NCBI GenBank assembly: GCA_024404195.1
Contig: JAKSQJ010000006.1
Location: forward strand, 1-43,518
Direction: 5' to 3'
DNA: 43,518 bases
From: Clostridia bacterium
GTDB lineage: Bacteria > Bacillota > Clostridia > Oscillospirales > Acutalibacteraceae
The notes beneath the pieces are model-generated. The model was not told where the DNA came from. It made no database searches and worked only from the letters and a program-made list of their open reading frames with translations. This document shows positions 17,197 through 25,546 of this stretch, in pieces. Position numbers and translations under genes: made by a program. Positions within the stretch are counted from its first letter, which is position 1, and the number at the start of each line of letters is the position of its first letter.

Positions 17197-17312
17197 GTTT
17201 TCTCGGACAGACGGTAAATATGTTATCCGACGGGAGCCGCCAGTTTCCTCCCGATTGAATTTAGGTAGTCAATGCTACGACGGTTTTTACCTATTTCCTC
17301 GCTAATGAAAAC
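17197..17312 (-). ncRNA. Structured leader RNA of rny (candidate cis-regulator)
   Basis: Read on the minus strand, a closing stem (GTTTTC 17307-17312 revcomp side with 17197-17202) encloses three hairpins. They are TAGGTA/TACCTA (17262-17293), CGGGAG/CTCCCG (17231-17253) and CGGATA/TGTCCG (17204-17229). The junctions are short, giving a compact multibranch of about 116 bases. The GGCGG in the middle loop could pair with CCGTC in either neighbouring loop. I do not recognise a known riboswitch class. The structure is hand-drawn, not computed. Confidence 0.45.
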
Positions 17313-17333
17313 GGACACAAACCGACAAGATAA

Positions 17334-17362
17334 ATTTTACCATTATTCTTATGATATGTCAA
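17334..17362 (-). promoter_or_regulatory. SigA promoter of rny
   Basis: Minus-strand TTGACA (17357-17362), 17 bases, TAAAAT (17334-17339). It predicts transcription from about 17327 and a leader of about 160 bases. Confidence 0.8.
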
Positions 17363-17423
17363 GTAATATATACAACTTATAGTAATATTATTTCTCTTTT
17401 TCACAATTTATTGTGTTTTAGGA

Positions 17424-17452
17424 TTGAAAAGATAAGAAAAGTATGGTAAAAT
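17424..17452 (+). promoter_or_regulatory. SigA promoter of the xerC-degV unit
   Basis: TTGAAA (17424-17429), 17 bases, TAAAAT (17447-17452). A palindrome CACAAT-TT-ATTGTG at 17402-17415 lies just upstream, between this promoter and that of rny, and could be an operator. Confidence 0.7.
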
Positions 17453-17496
17453 ATTTAAAATAATTTCAAGGAGCAAGGGATATTTCCCGACTTTTT

Positions 17497-18486
17497 ATGA
17501 AACACGATATTCTGCTTTCTGCTCCCCCTGTCATCAGAGATTTTTTAACATACAGCGAAACGATAAAGGGAAAATCCTCCCGTTCGGTTGACGAATACTA
17601 TCTTGATTTACAAACCTTTTTCCGTTATCTTCTTCTTATTAGAGGAAAGGTTGACAAAAAAACCGATTTTGAGGAAATTTCCATAAGCGAGGTTGATGCC
17701 GAGCTTATATCAACAGTCACGATTTCCGACCTTTATTCCTTTATTGTTTTTTGTAAGGACAGCCGAGGCAACAGCGCCGCAACGAGGGCAAGAAAAACCT
17801 CAACGCTTCGTATATTCTTTAAGTATTTGACAAACCAAATCCACTTAATTGAGGTAAACCCTGCCGAAATGCTTGATTCCCCGAAGGTTAAGCAGTCATT
17901 ACCGAAGCACCTTACATTAGAGGACTCCTTAAACCTTTTAAACTGTGTTGACGGACCTTATAAAGAACGGGACTACTGCATTTTGGTATTGTTTTTAAAC
18001 TGCGGAATGCGACTTTCCGAGCTTTGCGGAATAAATTTAGGCGATATCCGTTCCGACGGAACCTTACGGCTTTTGGGTAAGGGCAACAAGGAGAGAATAG
18101 TTTACCTTAACGATGCCTGTCGGGAAGCAGTTGAGGCATATATGGCAGTTCGCCCTAACGACAGTATAAATTTTGCCGATAAAAATGCTTTATTTATCAG
18201 CCGAAACAACCGCAGAATAAGCAACAAAACCGTTCAGGTTATCGTAAAAAAGTATCTTGAAAAGGCGGGTTTAGGCGGTCAGGGACTTTCAACCCATAAG
18301 CTTCGCCACACCGCCGCAACGCTGATGTATCAGCACGGAAATGTTGATATAAGAGTGCTTAAAGATATTTTGGGACACGCAAATTTGGGGACAACGCAAA
18401 TTTATACCCATATTTCCGATAATCAAATCAAAAATGCAATAGATTCAAACCCGCTTTCAAGCGTTAAGGTTAAGAATAAAAAATAA
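17497..18486 (+). CDS. Tyrosine recombinase, XerC/XerD type
   Basis: 329 residues: an N-terminal SAM-like DNA-binding domain (about 10-115) and a catalytic domain with the full set Arg172 (GMRLSEL), Lys195 (GKGNKER), His267/Arg270 (THKLRH), His294 (LGHAN) and nucleophile Tyr303 (QIYTH). A chromosomal housekeeping location and lack of phage neighbours favour dimer resolution (XerC/D) over an element integrase. The AAGGAG is 22 bases from the ATG with a small GGGA/TCCC hairpin between them, which is unusual. It is followed 27 bases later by degV. Confidence 0.92.
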   Translation: MKHDILLSAPPVIRDFLTYSETIKGKSSRSVDEYYLDLQTFFRYLLLIRGKVDKKTDFEEISISEVDAELISTVTISDLYSFIVFCKDSRGNSAATRARKTSTLRIFFKYLTNQIHLIEVNPAEMLDSPKVKQSLPKHLTLEDSLNLLNCVDGPYKERDYCILVLFLNCGMRLSELCGINLGDIRSDGTLRLLGKGNKERIVYLNDACREAVEAYMAVRPNDSINFADKNALFISRNNRRISNKTVQVIVKKYLEKAGLGGQGLSTHKLRHTAATLMYQHGNVDIRVLKDILGHANLGTTQIYTHISDNQIKNAIDSNPLSSVKVKNKK

Positions 18487-18513
18487 TTACCGTTTTCTTT
18501 GGAGGAAAATCTA

Positions 18514-19374
18514 ATGAGCGAAAAAATAATCATAGCAAGCGACAGCACGACCGATTTAAGCCCCGAAATCATTGAAAGATATAACATAAAAACCGTGCCT
18601 ATCAATGTTATCCTCGGTGACAAAACCCTTCGTGACGGCATTGATATTGATGCCGATGCGGTTTATGAACATCATGCGAAAACGGGCGAGCTTCCGAAAA
18701 CTGCCGCTTTAAATATTGCCGAATACGGTGATTTCTTTTCAGAGCTTACAAAGGACGGCGACTCGGTTGTATTTTTCTCGTTGGGGTCGGGCTTTTCTTC
18801 AACCTTGAATAACGCCCGTATTGCCGCAGAGGATTTTGAAAATGTTTATGTTATTGATACTATGAATTTATCAACCGGAAGCGGACTTTTGGCTCTTTAT
18901 GCCGGAGATTTAAGGGAAAAAGGACTTCCTGCAAAGGAAATAGCCGAAAAGGTTACCGCCCTTATTCCGAATGTTGATGCATCATTTGTTATTGACAGTT
19001 TAGAATACCTTTATAAAGGCGGAAGATGCTCTGCTCTTTCAATGCTCGGCGCAAATCTTCTGAAACTAAAACCCTGCATTGAGGTTAAAAACGGTCTTAT
19101 GGAAGTAGGAAAGAAGTATAGAGGCAAATATTCCGATGTGTTAAAGGAATATGTTAAGGAGCGGCTTAACAACATTGATGATATTTCAAAAGACAGAGTG
19201 TTTGTTACCCATGCCGGTTGCGATGAACAGCTTATGAAGGAGCTTATTGAGATAGTTAAGAGTTATAACTATTTTGACGAAATTTTGTTTACCCGTGCCG
19301 GTTGCACGATTTCCTCCCACTGCGGAAGAAACACTATGGGAATTTTGTTTATAAGAAAGTCACCCATTGCGTAA
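18514..19374 (+). CDS. DegV family fatty-acid-binding protein
   Basis: 286 residues of the DegV/FakB fold: IIIASDSTTDLSPEIIERYNI at the N-terminus, FFSLGSGFSSTLNNARIAA (lipid carboxylate loop), VIDSLEYLYKGGRCSALSM, and a C-terminal THAGC. FakB proteins present exogenous fatty acids to the FakA kinase for membrane lipid synthesis. No fakA is seen here. GGAGG precedes the ATG at 18514; an in-frame TTG five codons upstream overlaps that site. Confidence 0.93.
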   Translation: MSEKIIIASDSTTDLSPEIIERYNIKTVPINVILGDKTLRDGIDIDADAVYEHHAKTGELPKTAALNIAEYGDFFSELTKDGDSVVFFSLGSGFSSTLNNARIAAEDFENVYVIDTMNLSTGSGLLALYAGDLREKGLPAKEIAEKVTALIPNVDASFVIDSLEYLYKGGRCSALSMLGANLLKLKPCIEVKNGLMEVGKKYRGKYSDVLKEYVKERLNNIDDISKDRVFVTHAGCDEQLMKELIEIVKSYNYFDEILFTRAGCTISSHCGRNTMGILFIRKSPIA

Positions 19375-19393
19375 ATTTACATACAATATATTA

Positions 19394-19464
19394 GGGCGCA
19401 AAAAAGGATATCCCATATCGGCGGTGCCGGAAGGTCTAACCCACAGAATTACCGATATTGCCCC
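19394..19464. other. Intergenic segment with long-range pairing
   Basis: GGGC (19394-19397) can pair with GCCC (19460-19463), and ATATCGG (19415-19421) with CCGATAT (19452-19458), closing a 30-base loop with GGTGCCGGAAGG. It lies between degV and the next terminator. It may be a small RNA or part of a terminator; I do not recognise it. Confidence 0.3.
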
Positions 19465-19472
19465 ATTATATA

Positions 19473-19500
19473 AAAATCCCCACCAACTCGGTGGGGATTT
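19473..19500. terminator. Terminator after the beta-lactamase-fold gene
   Basis: AAATCCCCACC / GGTGGGGATTT hairpin with a 5-base loop. The minus strand continues in TTTTTATATA, so it mainly suits the minus gene; the plus strand has a later T-run and may use it too. Confidence 0.8.
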
Positions 19501-19518
19501 GCTGTTTTTTATGTCATT

Positions 19519-20529
19519 TCACATTATTTCATGAATTATATTTATAACATCGCTCATCATTTTTGCGTCATACGCCGAGGGACCTGCCGCATCGGTGATA
19601 ATTACGATTATATACGGCGAATTTTCTTTCCAAACTATCCCTGCATCGCTGTATGAAAGCCAGTCGCCCGTTCGGTTATTGCCCTGCTTATGAGAATAGG
19701 TTACACCGCCGAGTGAAGCGGTGGCATAGTTATTCTTCGTGTTTGTGCAGGAATCATACAAGAATTTTGAATATTCGGTATTTGTCTTAAAATAATTATA
19801 AATTTCTCTCCATATAACCGCCAAATCCTTTGCCTTTGTATGAAGACTCCAAACAGTAGGCTTTATTTGAAGCGAAGAACAACCGAGAGAGGAAATCCAA
19901 GAGTTATAGCCATCTCTGCCGAAATAGTCAACCGCCATATTATAGCCGACATTATCGCTGATACTCATTGTTTTATTAAGAATTGTCCGCATATTGAATT
20001 TTGTCCCTATTGCGCTATACTGCATATCCCCCGTTCCCGTTTCGTAATGCTTTTGCTCATAGGTCATTTGGGTATCAAGAGACCCCTTGCCGTTTTCCAT
20101 TTGTTTAAGGCAATAAAGGGTATATGCCGCTTTAACCGTGCAGGCGGCGAAGATACCGCTTTTTGTGTTATAACAAAGCGATTTTGAATTATCAAGAGAA
20201 TAAGCGACAACCGAAACATTTTTTGAATAAGAGCTTAATATGCCGTTTAATTTTTCTATATCGGGCGAATATTTTTCGTCTTTAAGTTCGCCATAGCAAA
20301 CAACACTTTTTCCGACTTCTCCCATACCCTTTAATATATCACCGTATTCGGCAAAATAATCGGGCTTTTCTTCTTCCTTCGGTTTTTGTTCCTCGGCTTT
20401 TACGGTTTCTTCGGTTTTTGTTTTTTCCTCGTTCTTTTTTTGCGAAGGTTTTGTTTGCGCTTTTCCGCAGGACACCAAAAACATCAAAACCGCAAGTAAA
20501 ACACATAAAGCTTTAACTGTTTTCTTCAT
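19519..20529 (-). CDS. Class A beta-lactamase-fold lipoprotein with Cys at the nucleophile site
   Basis: 336 residues. A lipoprotein signal ends in LVSC (Cys21), then a charged Lys/Glu-rich linker (about 25-56), then a Beta-lactamase2-type domain. The SxxK motif reads Cys130-T-V-Lys133, so the expected catalytic serine is a cysteine. The SDN motif is intact (191-193) and the KTG motif reads HKQG at 280-283. Start at 20529 follows AGGTG; a frame reaching 20637 lacks a signal. It is exported to the outer face of the membrane. True resistance is not implied; wall-related or inactive roles are possible. Confidence 0.82.
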   Translation of the reverse strand: MKKTVKALCVLLAVLMFLVSCGKAQTKPSQKKNEEKTKTEETVKAEEQKPKEEEKPDYFAEYGDILKGMGEVGKSVVCYGELKDEKYSPDIEKLNGILSSYSKNVSVVAYSLDNSKSLCYNTKSGIFAACTVKAAYTLYCLKQMENGKGSLDTQMTYEQKHYETGTGDMQYSAIGTKFNMRTILNKTMSISDNVGYNMAVDYFGRDGYNSWISSLGCSSLQIKPTVWSLHTKAKDLAVIWREIYNYFKTNTEYSKFLYDSCTNTKNNYATASLGGVTYSHKQGNNRTGDWLSYSDAGIVWKENSPYIIVIITDAAGPSAYDAKMMSDVINIIHEIM

Positions 20530-20585
20530 TTTTAACACCTTTTTTGTCGGCTTTTCGGCTTCTTTTTTTATAAAAAACCTTTCAC

Positions 20586-20900
20586 CTAATCTGCGTCCTC
20601 GTCTAATGCTGCAAGATAAAAAGAAACGGGGCGACAACCGTCGTTACAGGAAATCATAGCCGAGTTTTTATTCTTCATCCAACCGTCATAAATATCCTCG
20701 CCGCCGCTTGAAAGCGCAAGAACAAACGGAGATATGCTTTCCCAGGCGCTGTCGCAAAAATTTTCGGGTTTATTGTAGCCGTTTGCCAAAAATATTTTAC
20801 CCACCGTCATATCGCAGGCATGACTTATCGGGTTTTCAAATTCTTTTATTAAATCGTCATATCTTGCCGTTTTCATAACGGTAATTTTAACCTTTTTCAT
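20586..20900 (-). CDS. TIGR04076-like small protein
   Basis: 104 residues beginning MKKVKITVMKTARYDDLIKEF and ending with a CNDGCRPVSFYLAAL segment, matching my recollection of the TIGR04076 family of unknown function. It has several Cys (CDM, FCDS, SCNDGC) that might bind metal. GGAGG lies before the ATG. Its own promoter sits upstream and the lipoprotein gene follows after 56 bases, so the two may be co-transcribed. Function unknown. Confidence 0.75.
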   Translation of the reverse strand: MKKVKITVMKTARYDDLIKEFENPISHACDMTVGKIFLANGYNKPENFCDSAWESISPFVLALSSGGEDIYDGWMKNKNSAMISCNDGCRPVSFYLAALDEDAD

Positions 20901-20927
20901 AACACTTTTCCTCCGTATCCATTAAAA

Positions 20928-20991
20928 ATTATACTATACCCTGCATTTTTCGTCAATAATTATTGTTTTTAGTCGGAATATAAGTTATAAT
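20928..20991. promoter_or_regulatory. Divergent SigA promoters for the TIGR04076-like gene and yifB
   Basis: Minus: TTGACG (20951-20956), 17 bases, TATAAT (20928-20933). Plus: TTGTTT (20963-20968), 17 bases, TATAAT (20986-20991). The plus start near 20998 would leave little room for an ATG at 21008, which favours the later yifB start. Confidence 0.7.
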
Positions 20992-21022
20992 TAGGATAAT
21001 AAAAACTATGGGGCGTGAAAAA

Positions 21023-22549
21023 ATGTTTTCCAAACTAAAAAGTGTCGGACTTTTCGGTATTGACTCTTATATGCTTGATATTGAAGCCGATGTTTCGGGA
21101 GGACTTCCCTCCTTTGATGTTGTAGGACTTCCCGATACGGCGGTCAAAGAATCTCGTGACAGGGTCCGCGCCGCAATAAAAAACTGCGGTTTTAAGTTTC
21201 CTACGGGGAGAATAACCGTCAATCTCGCCCCTGCCGACAAGAAAAAGGAGGGCGCCGTTTATGACCTTCCCATACTTCTTGCCATTCTTTCCGCCTCAAA
21301 GGAAATAAAGGTTTCCTTAAATGACAGCGTTTTTATCGGCGAACTTTCGCTTGACGGAAATATCCGCCCCGTAAGCGGTGTTCTTGCCATGACCATCGCC
21401 GCAAGGCAAAGCGGAATTGAAAATATCTTTGTTCCGAAAGACAATGCCAACGAGGCGGCGGTTATTGAGGGAATTTCGGTTTACGGAATAAGCTCGGTTA
21501 AAGAGTTACTCAAACATCTTACGGGAGAAGTTCCGCTTTCGCCCGTAATCTTTAAAGCAAATGAAAACGCCGATTTCGGCATTATGCCCGATTTCAGCGA
21601 AGTAAAAGGACAAGCCGCCGCAAAGAAAGCTTTGGAGGTTGCCGCCGCAGGTGGACATAACCTACTTATGATAGGCCCTCCCGGTGCCGGAAAATCAATG
21701 CTTGCAAAACGGCTTCCGACTATTCTTCCCGAAATGACCTTTGATGAGTCCATTGAGACAACGAAAATTCATTCGGTTGCGGGTATTCTCAACAAAGATA
21801 ACCCTCTTATAACCCTTCGTCCTTTCCGTTCGCCACATCATTCGGTTTCCTCGGTCGGTCTTACGGGCGGCGGAGTTATACCAAAACCGGGCGAGGTATC
21901 TCTTGCCCATAACGGAGTGCTTTTTTTAGACGAGTTACCCGAATTCAAAAGAGATGCAATGGAGGCGCTTCGCCAACCTATTGAGGACGGTGTGATAACC
22001 GTTTCAAGAGCTTCGGGAAGTGCTACATATCCAAGCTCCGTTATGCTTGTCGCCGCCATGAACCCCTGCCCCTGCGGAAATTACGGGCATCCGACAAAGC
22101 AATGCACCTGTTCTTCAAATATGGTTAAAAAATACTTAGGCAGGATTTCAGGACCCATGCTTGACCGAATTGACCTTCATGTTGAGGTTCCTCCCGTTGA
22201 CTATGAATCGTTAAGTGACAAAAGTTCTGAAGAAACCTCCGAACAGATAAGGCAAAGGGTAAATAAAGCCCGAAAAATTCAGATAGAACGGTATAAAGGC
22301 ACAGGTGTTACCTGCAACGCTCGGCTGACCCCTAAAATGTTAAGAGAATTTTGCGTTTTAACCGATGATGCCTCAAAATATCTAAGCCGCTGCTTTGATG
22401 AATTGGGACTCAGCGGCAGAGCTTATGACCGCATATTAAAGGTTGCGAGAACGGTTGCCGACTTAAATGGCAGCGAAATGATAGAAAAAAGGCATATTTT
22501 ATCCGCCATTCGTTTCAGAACTCTTGACAGAAAATATTGGGCGGAATAA
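21023..22549 (+). CDS. YifB/ComM-family AAA+ ATPase
   Basis: 508 residues of the magnesium-chelatase-like YifB family: an N-terminal Lon-protease-like ChlI domain (about 1-165), Walker A GPPGAGKSML, Walker B LFLDELPEF, a CPCGNYGHPTKQCTC cysteine cluster, and a Mg_chelatase C-terminal domain. The E. coli relative ComM/YifB acts as a helicase in branch migration during natural transformation; in Firmicutes the role is less clear. Start at MFSKLKSVGLFGID is chosen by family N-terminus and promoter position; an ATG at 21008 is the alternative. Confidence 0.93.
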   Translation: MFSKLKSVGLFGIDSYMLDIEADVSGGLPSFDVVGLPDTAVKESRDRVRAAIKNCGFKFPTGRITVNLAPADKKKEGAVYDLPILLAILSASKEIKVSLNDSVFIGELSLDGNIRPVSGVLAMTIAARQSGIENIFVPKDNANEAAVIEGISVYGISSVKELLKHLTGEVPLSPVIFKANENADFGIMPDFSEVKGQAAAKKALEVAAAGGHNLLMIGPPGAGKSMLAKRLPTILPEMTFDESIETTKIHSVAGILNKDNPLITLRPFRSPHHSVSSVGLTGGGVIPKPGEVSLAHNGVLFLDELPEFKRDAMEALRQPIEDGVITVSRASGSATYPSSVMLVAAMNPCPCGNYGHPTKQCTCSSNMVKKYLGRISGPMLDRIDLHVEVPPVDYESLSDKSSEETSEQIRQRVNKARKIQIERYKGTGVTCNARLTPKMLREFCVLTDDASKYLSRCFDELGLSGRAYDRILKVARTVADLNGSEMIEKRHILSAIRFRTLDRKYWAE

Positions 22550-22573
22550 TAAAAAACTCTTGTAAATTTATAA

Positions 22574-22601
22574 AAATATGATACAATTATAAGTAATCAA
22601 T
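22574..22601 (+). promoter_or_regulatory. Probable promoter of the pduL unit
   Basis: In the 70-base gap after yifB, TTGTAA is followed after 16 bases by TACAAT, then AAGGAGATATATCTT before the pduL ATG. This suggests pduL starts a new transcript. Exact bounds are approximate. Confidence 0.55.
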
Positions 22602-22619
22602 TTTAAGGAGATATATCTT

Positions 22620-23192
22620 ATGTCAAAAGAAGTTTTGGTTGAAATTTCAGCCCGTCATGTTCATGTTACAAAGGAAACTCTTGAAACCCTTTTCGGTAAG
22701 GGTCACGAGCTTACCAACAAAAAAGACCTTTCCCAGCCGGGTCAGTTCGCCTGCGAAGAAAAGGTTACCGTTGTAGGTCCTAAAAATTCTCTTAAATGTT
22801 CTATTTTAGGTCCCTGCCGCAGTGCCGACCAGGTTGAGTTATCTTTAACCGATGCGAGAACTATCGGTGTTACCGCTCCCATTCGTGAATCGGGAGATGT
22901 TAAGGGAAGCGGCGCTTGTAAATTAGTAGGTCCTTGCGGTGAGGTTGAGCTCAGCGAGGGTGTTATCGCCGCAAAGCGTCATATACATATGACCGTTGCC
23001 GACGGTGAAAAATACGGTATTAAGGATAAGCAAATCGTTTCGGTTAAAATTCCGACCGAGGGCAGAGCACTTATATTTGACGATGTTGTAGCAAGGGTCA
23101 GCGATAATTATGCTCTTGCCATGCATATTGATACCGACGAAGCAAATGCGGCTTGCGTTCCCGGAAGCTGCACGGGTATTATCCTTGACTGA
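22620..23192 (+). CDS. pduL: Phosphate propanoyltransferase / phosphotransacetylase, PduL type
   Basis: Converts acyl-CoA and phosphate to acyl phosphate and CoA. 190 residues with two PduL beta-barrel repeats and the zinc-binding histidines in ARHVHVT (about 11-17) and KRHIHMT (about 120-126). There is no N-terminal encapsulation extension, so this is the free cytosolic form that in many Clostridia replaces Pta for acetate and ATP formation. No acetate kinase is beside it. AAGGAG lies before the ATG. Confidence 0.94.
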   Translation: MSKEVLVEISARHVHVTKETLETLFGKGHELTNKKDLSQPGQFACEEKVTVVGPKNSLKCSILGPCRSADQVELSLTDARTIGVTAPIRESGDVKGSGACKLVGPCGEVELSEGVIAAKRHIHMTVADGEKYGIKDKQIVSVKIPTEGRALIFDDVVARVSDNYALAMHIDTDEANAACVPGSCTGIILD

Positions 23193-24264
23193 CATAGGAC
23201 TTTACATTCACATTCCGTTTTGTAAACGAAAATGCGCTTATTGCGACTTTTATTCGCTTACAATGTGGGAGAATTTGCTTGATGAATATTTGTCTGCCCT
23301 TACGGGAGATATAAAAAAATGGGGCGGCCTTATTGACCGTCCCATTGATTCTATATACATCGGCGGCGGAACTCCCTCTGTCCTTGAGGACAAAATATCC
23401 GTTCTTTTAGAGGAAATTTATAATAATTTCACCGTTTGCGAAAATGCCGAAATAACGGTAGAAGTAAACCCTGATGTATCGGATATTTTCCTTAAAAGCG
23501 CCAAAAAAAGCGGAGTAAACCGAATTTCAATAGGTGTTCAAAGCGGTAATGATGAAATGCTTAAAAATTTAGGCAGAACTCATACCGCAAAGCAAAGCGA
23601 AAATGCAATAAACCGCATTAAAAATGCGGGATTTGAGAATATTTCCGCCGATTTAATGATATGCCTTCCGAACAGCGATATAAATTCTTTAAGCCAAGAT
23701 ATTGATTTTATGTTTGGTCTTGATGTTCCTCATATTTCGGCATATATATTAAAGGTTGAACAAAAAACAAAGTTCGGCTCAATTCCTCTTGACCTTCCAA
23801 ACGAGGACGGTGTTGCCGAGCAATACCTTTATATGTGTAAAAAATTGGAAGAAAACGGCTATTCCCATTATGAAATATCCAACTTTGCAAAATCGGGTTT
23901 TGAGAGCAAACACAACTTAAAATATTGGCAGTTAAAGGAATATTTGGGACTTGGCCCCTCCGCTCATTCTTTTTTAGACGGCAAAAGATTTTACTATCCT
24001 GCCGATATTTCGGGGTATATTAAGCGCCCTGCCACAGTTTTTGACGCATTAGGCGGAACAAAAGAAGAAAAGCTGATGCTCGGTCTTCGGCTTAAAAACG
24101 GTATTGATTTATCGGACTTTTTATGTGATAATATAGACAGCTTGTTATTACCGTTTGTAAAAAACGGACTTATAAATAAAAAGGGCAATAATATTTCTCT
24201 TACCGATAAAGGTATGCTTGTTTCAAACTCTATTATTACCGCCCTTTCGGAGATACTTTTATGA
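23185..24264 (+). CDS. hemW: HemW-like radical SAM protein
   Basis: About 359 residues. The radical SAM cluster motif is CKRKCAYC (Cys13, 17, 20) followed by DFYS, which marks HemW rather than HemN. Further motifs: YIGGGTPS, EVNPDV, NRISIGVQSG, HYEISNFAK. HemW is thought to be a heme chaperone, not a coproporphyrinogen oxidase. No ATG is available near the conserved N-terminus, so TTG at 23185 (overlapping the pduL stop by 8 bases) is the likely start; an ATG at 23110 would lie deep in pduL. It overlaps the next gene by ATGA. Confidence 0.9.
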   Translation: MTDIGLYIHIPFCKRKCAYCDFYSLTMWENLLDEYLSALTGDIKKWGGLIDRPIDSIYIGGGTPSVLEDKISVLLEEIYNNFTVCENAEITVEVNPDVSDIFLKSAKKSGVNRISIGVQSGNDEMLKNLGRTHTAKQSENAINRIKNAGFENISADLMICLPNSDINSLSQDIDFMFGLDVPHISAYILKVEQKTKFGSIPLDLPNEDGVAEQYLYMCKKLEENGYSHYEISNFAKSGFESKHNLKYWQLKEYLGLGPSAHSFLDGKRFYYPADISGYIKRPATVFDALGGTKEEKLMLGLRLKNGIDLSDFLCDNIDSLLLPFVKNGLINKKGNNISLTDKGMLVSNSIITALSEILL

Positions 24265-24866
24265 AAACTTATAAAATCCATTTGATAAGGCACGGTATTA
24301 CCGACGCAAATTTAGAGGGACGGTATATCGGTTGCCGCACCGATTTGCCCCTTTGTCCGCAAGGGGTAAAGGAGCTTAAAACCCTTTATGAAACGGGAGA
24401 ATATCCGCAAATAGAACATTTATATACAAGTCCTTTACTTCGTTGCAAGCAAACGGCTTCCATTCTTTACCCCGGCTTTGAGCCGACGGTTATTGACGAA
24501 TTCTCGGAGTATGATTTCGGAGAATTTGAGGGCAAAACCGCTGAAATGTTAGAACTTGACGAAAACTACGCTCTTTGGACTTCGGGCAAAATTGACGCTC
24601 CTCCTTCGGGCGAAACCAATATAGATTTTATCAAAAGCATTGCTTTGGGACTTAATACGGTTGTCCGTGATATGATGGATAAAGGCGTATATGAATCCGC
24701 CGCCATTATGCATGGCGGGGCAATTATGATGCTTCTTTCAAACTGTGCCGTTCCCCGTAAACGCTCGGTTGAATGGACCTGTGAACAGGGCAGAGGGTTT
24801 TCGGTTCGCATTACCCCCTCTCTCTACCATTCAAGCGGTATAATTGAGGTGTATGATTACATATAA
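24261..24866 (+). CDS. Histidine phosphatase superfamily protein (PhoE/CobC-like)
   Basis: 201 residues. The catalytic [10 protein letters not shown] motif gives the phospho-His at about residue 11. [21 protein letters not shown] and [10 protein letters not shown] complete the branch-1 active site. Members dephosphorylate small phosphometabolites; CobC acts on alpha-ribazole phosphate, but no cobalamin genes are nearby, so the substrate is unassigned. ATGA overlap couples it to hemW and it runs into ung. Confidence 0.9.
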   Translation: MKTYKIHLIRHGITDANLEGRYIGCRTDLPLCPQGVKELKTLYETGEYPQIEHLYTSPLLRCKQTASILYPGFEPTVIDEFSEYDFGEFEGKTAEMLELDENYALWTSGKIDAPPSGETNIDFIKSIALGLNTVVRDMMDKGVYESAAIMHGGAIMMLLSNCAVPRKRSVEWTCEQGRGFSVRITPSLYHSSGIIEVYDYI

Positions 24867-24867
24867 A

Positions 24868-25536
24868 ATGGTTAATATAGGTAACGATTGGGACGAAATA
24901 TTAAAGGACGAATGGGAAAAACCCTATTATCAAAATTTAAGGGCTTTCTTAAAAAGCGAATATAAAAACCATACGGTTTATCCCGATATGTATGATATTT
25001 TTAACGCTCTGAAACTCACCTCGTTTGAGGATACAAGGGCGGTAATAATAGGTCAGGACCCCTACCATGAGCCGAATCAGGCACACGGGCTTTGCTTCTC
25101 GGTCAAAAAGGGCAATCCTCCCCCGCCGTCTTTGATAAACATATATAAAGAATTAAATTCCGATATAGGTTTTGTTGCGCCCGACCACGGCGAACTGACC
25201 TCTTGGGCAAAGCAGGGAGTTTTGCTTCTTAATACGGTTTTAACCGTCAGAAAAGGCGAAGCCAACAGTCATAAAGGTAAGGGTTGGGAAAACTTTACCG
25301 ACAGAGTTATTTTGGAGCTTAACAAAAAGCAAACACCCGTCGTTTTTATCCTTTGGGGCGCAAACGCAAGAAAAAAAGCCGAGCTTATAAATAATCCCAT
25401 TCACAAGAAGCTTATAAGCGTTCACCCGAGTCCCCTTTCGGCTTACGGCGGTTTTTTCGGAAGCAAACCTTTTTCAAAAACAAACGAAATTTTAATTAGC
25501 AGCGGACAAAAACCGATTGATTGGAGTTTAGAATAG
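24868..25536 (+). CDS. ung: Uracil-DNA glycosylase
   Basis: Removes uracil from DNA. 222 residues from the chosen start, with the water-activating GQDPYH at 62-67 and the [10 protein letters not shown] loop near the C-terminus, both hallmark family 1 motifs. [12 protein letters not shown] at 24868 fits the family N-terminus and is only two bases after the preceding stop, suggesting reinitiation; an ATG at 24853 is also possible. Confidence 0.96.
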   Translation: MVNIGNDWDEILKDEWEKPYYQNLRAFLKSEYKNHTVYPDMYDIFNALKLTSFEDTRAVIIGQDPYHEPNQAHGLCFSVKKGNPPPPSLINIYKELNSDIGFVAPDHGELTSWAKQGVLLLNTVLTVRKGEANSHKGKGWENFTDRVILELNKKQTPVVFILWGANARKKAELINNPIHKKLISVHPSPLSAYGGFFGSKPFSKTNEILISSGQKPIDWSLE

Positions 25537-25546
25537 GAGATAATTT

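Noticed and set aside
17497..18486. Prophage or island integrase
   Set aside because: No tRNA, attachment repeats or phage genes nearby, and normal composition; a housekeeping Xer recombinase fits better.
19394..19464. SRP (4.5S) RNA because of a GGAAGG loop
   Set aside because: The conserved asymmetric loop flanks of SRP RNA are absent and pairing around the loop does not fit.
19519..20529. Antibiotic resistance beta-lactamase
   Set aside because: The nucleophile is Cys and the KTG motif is altered; the domain family includes many non-resistance members.
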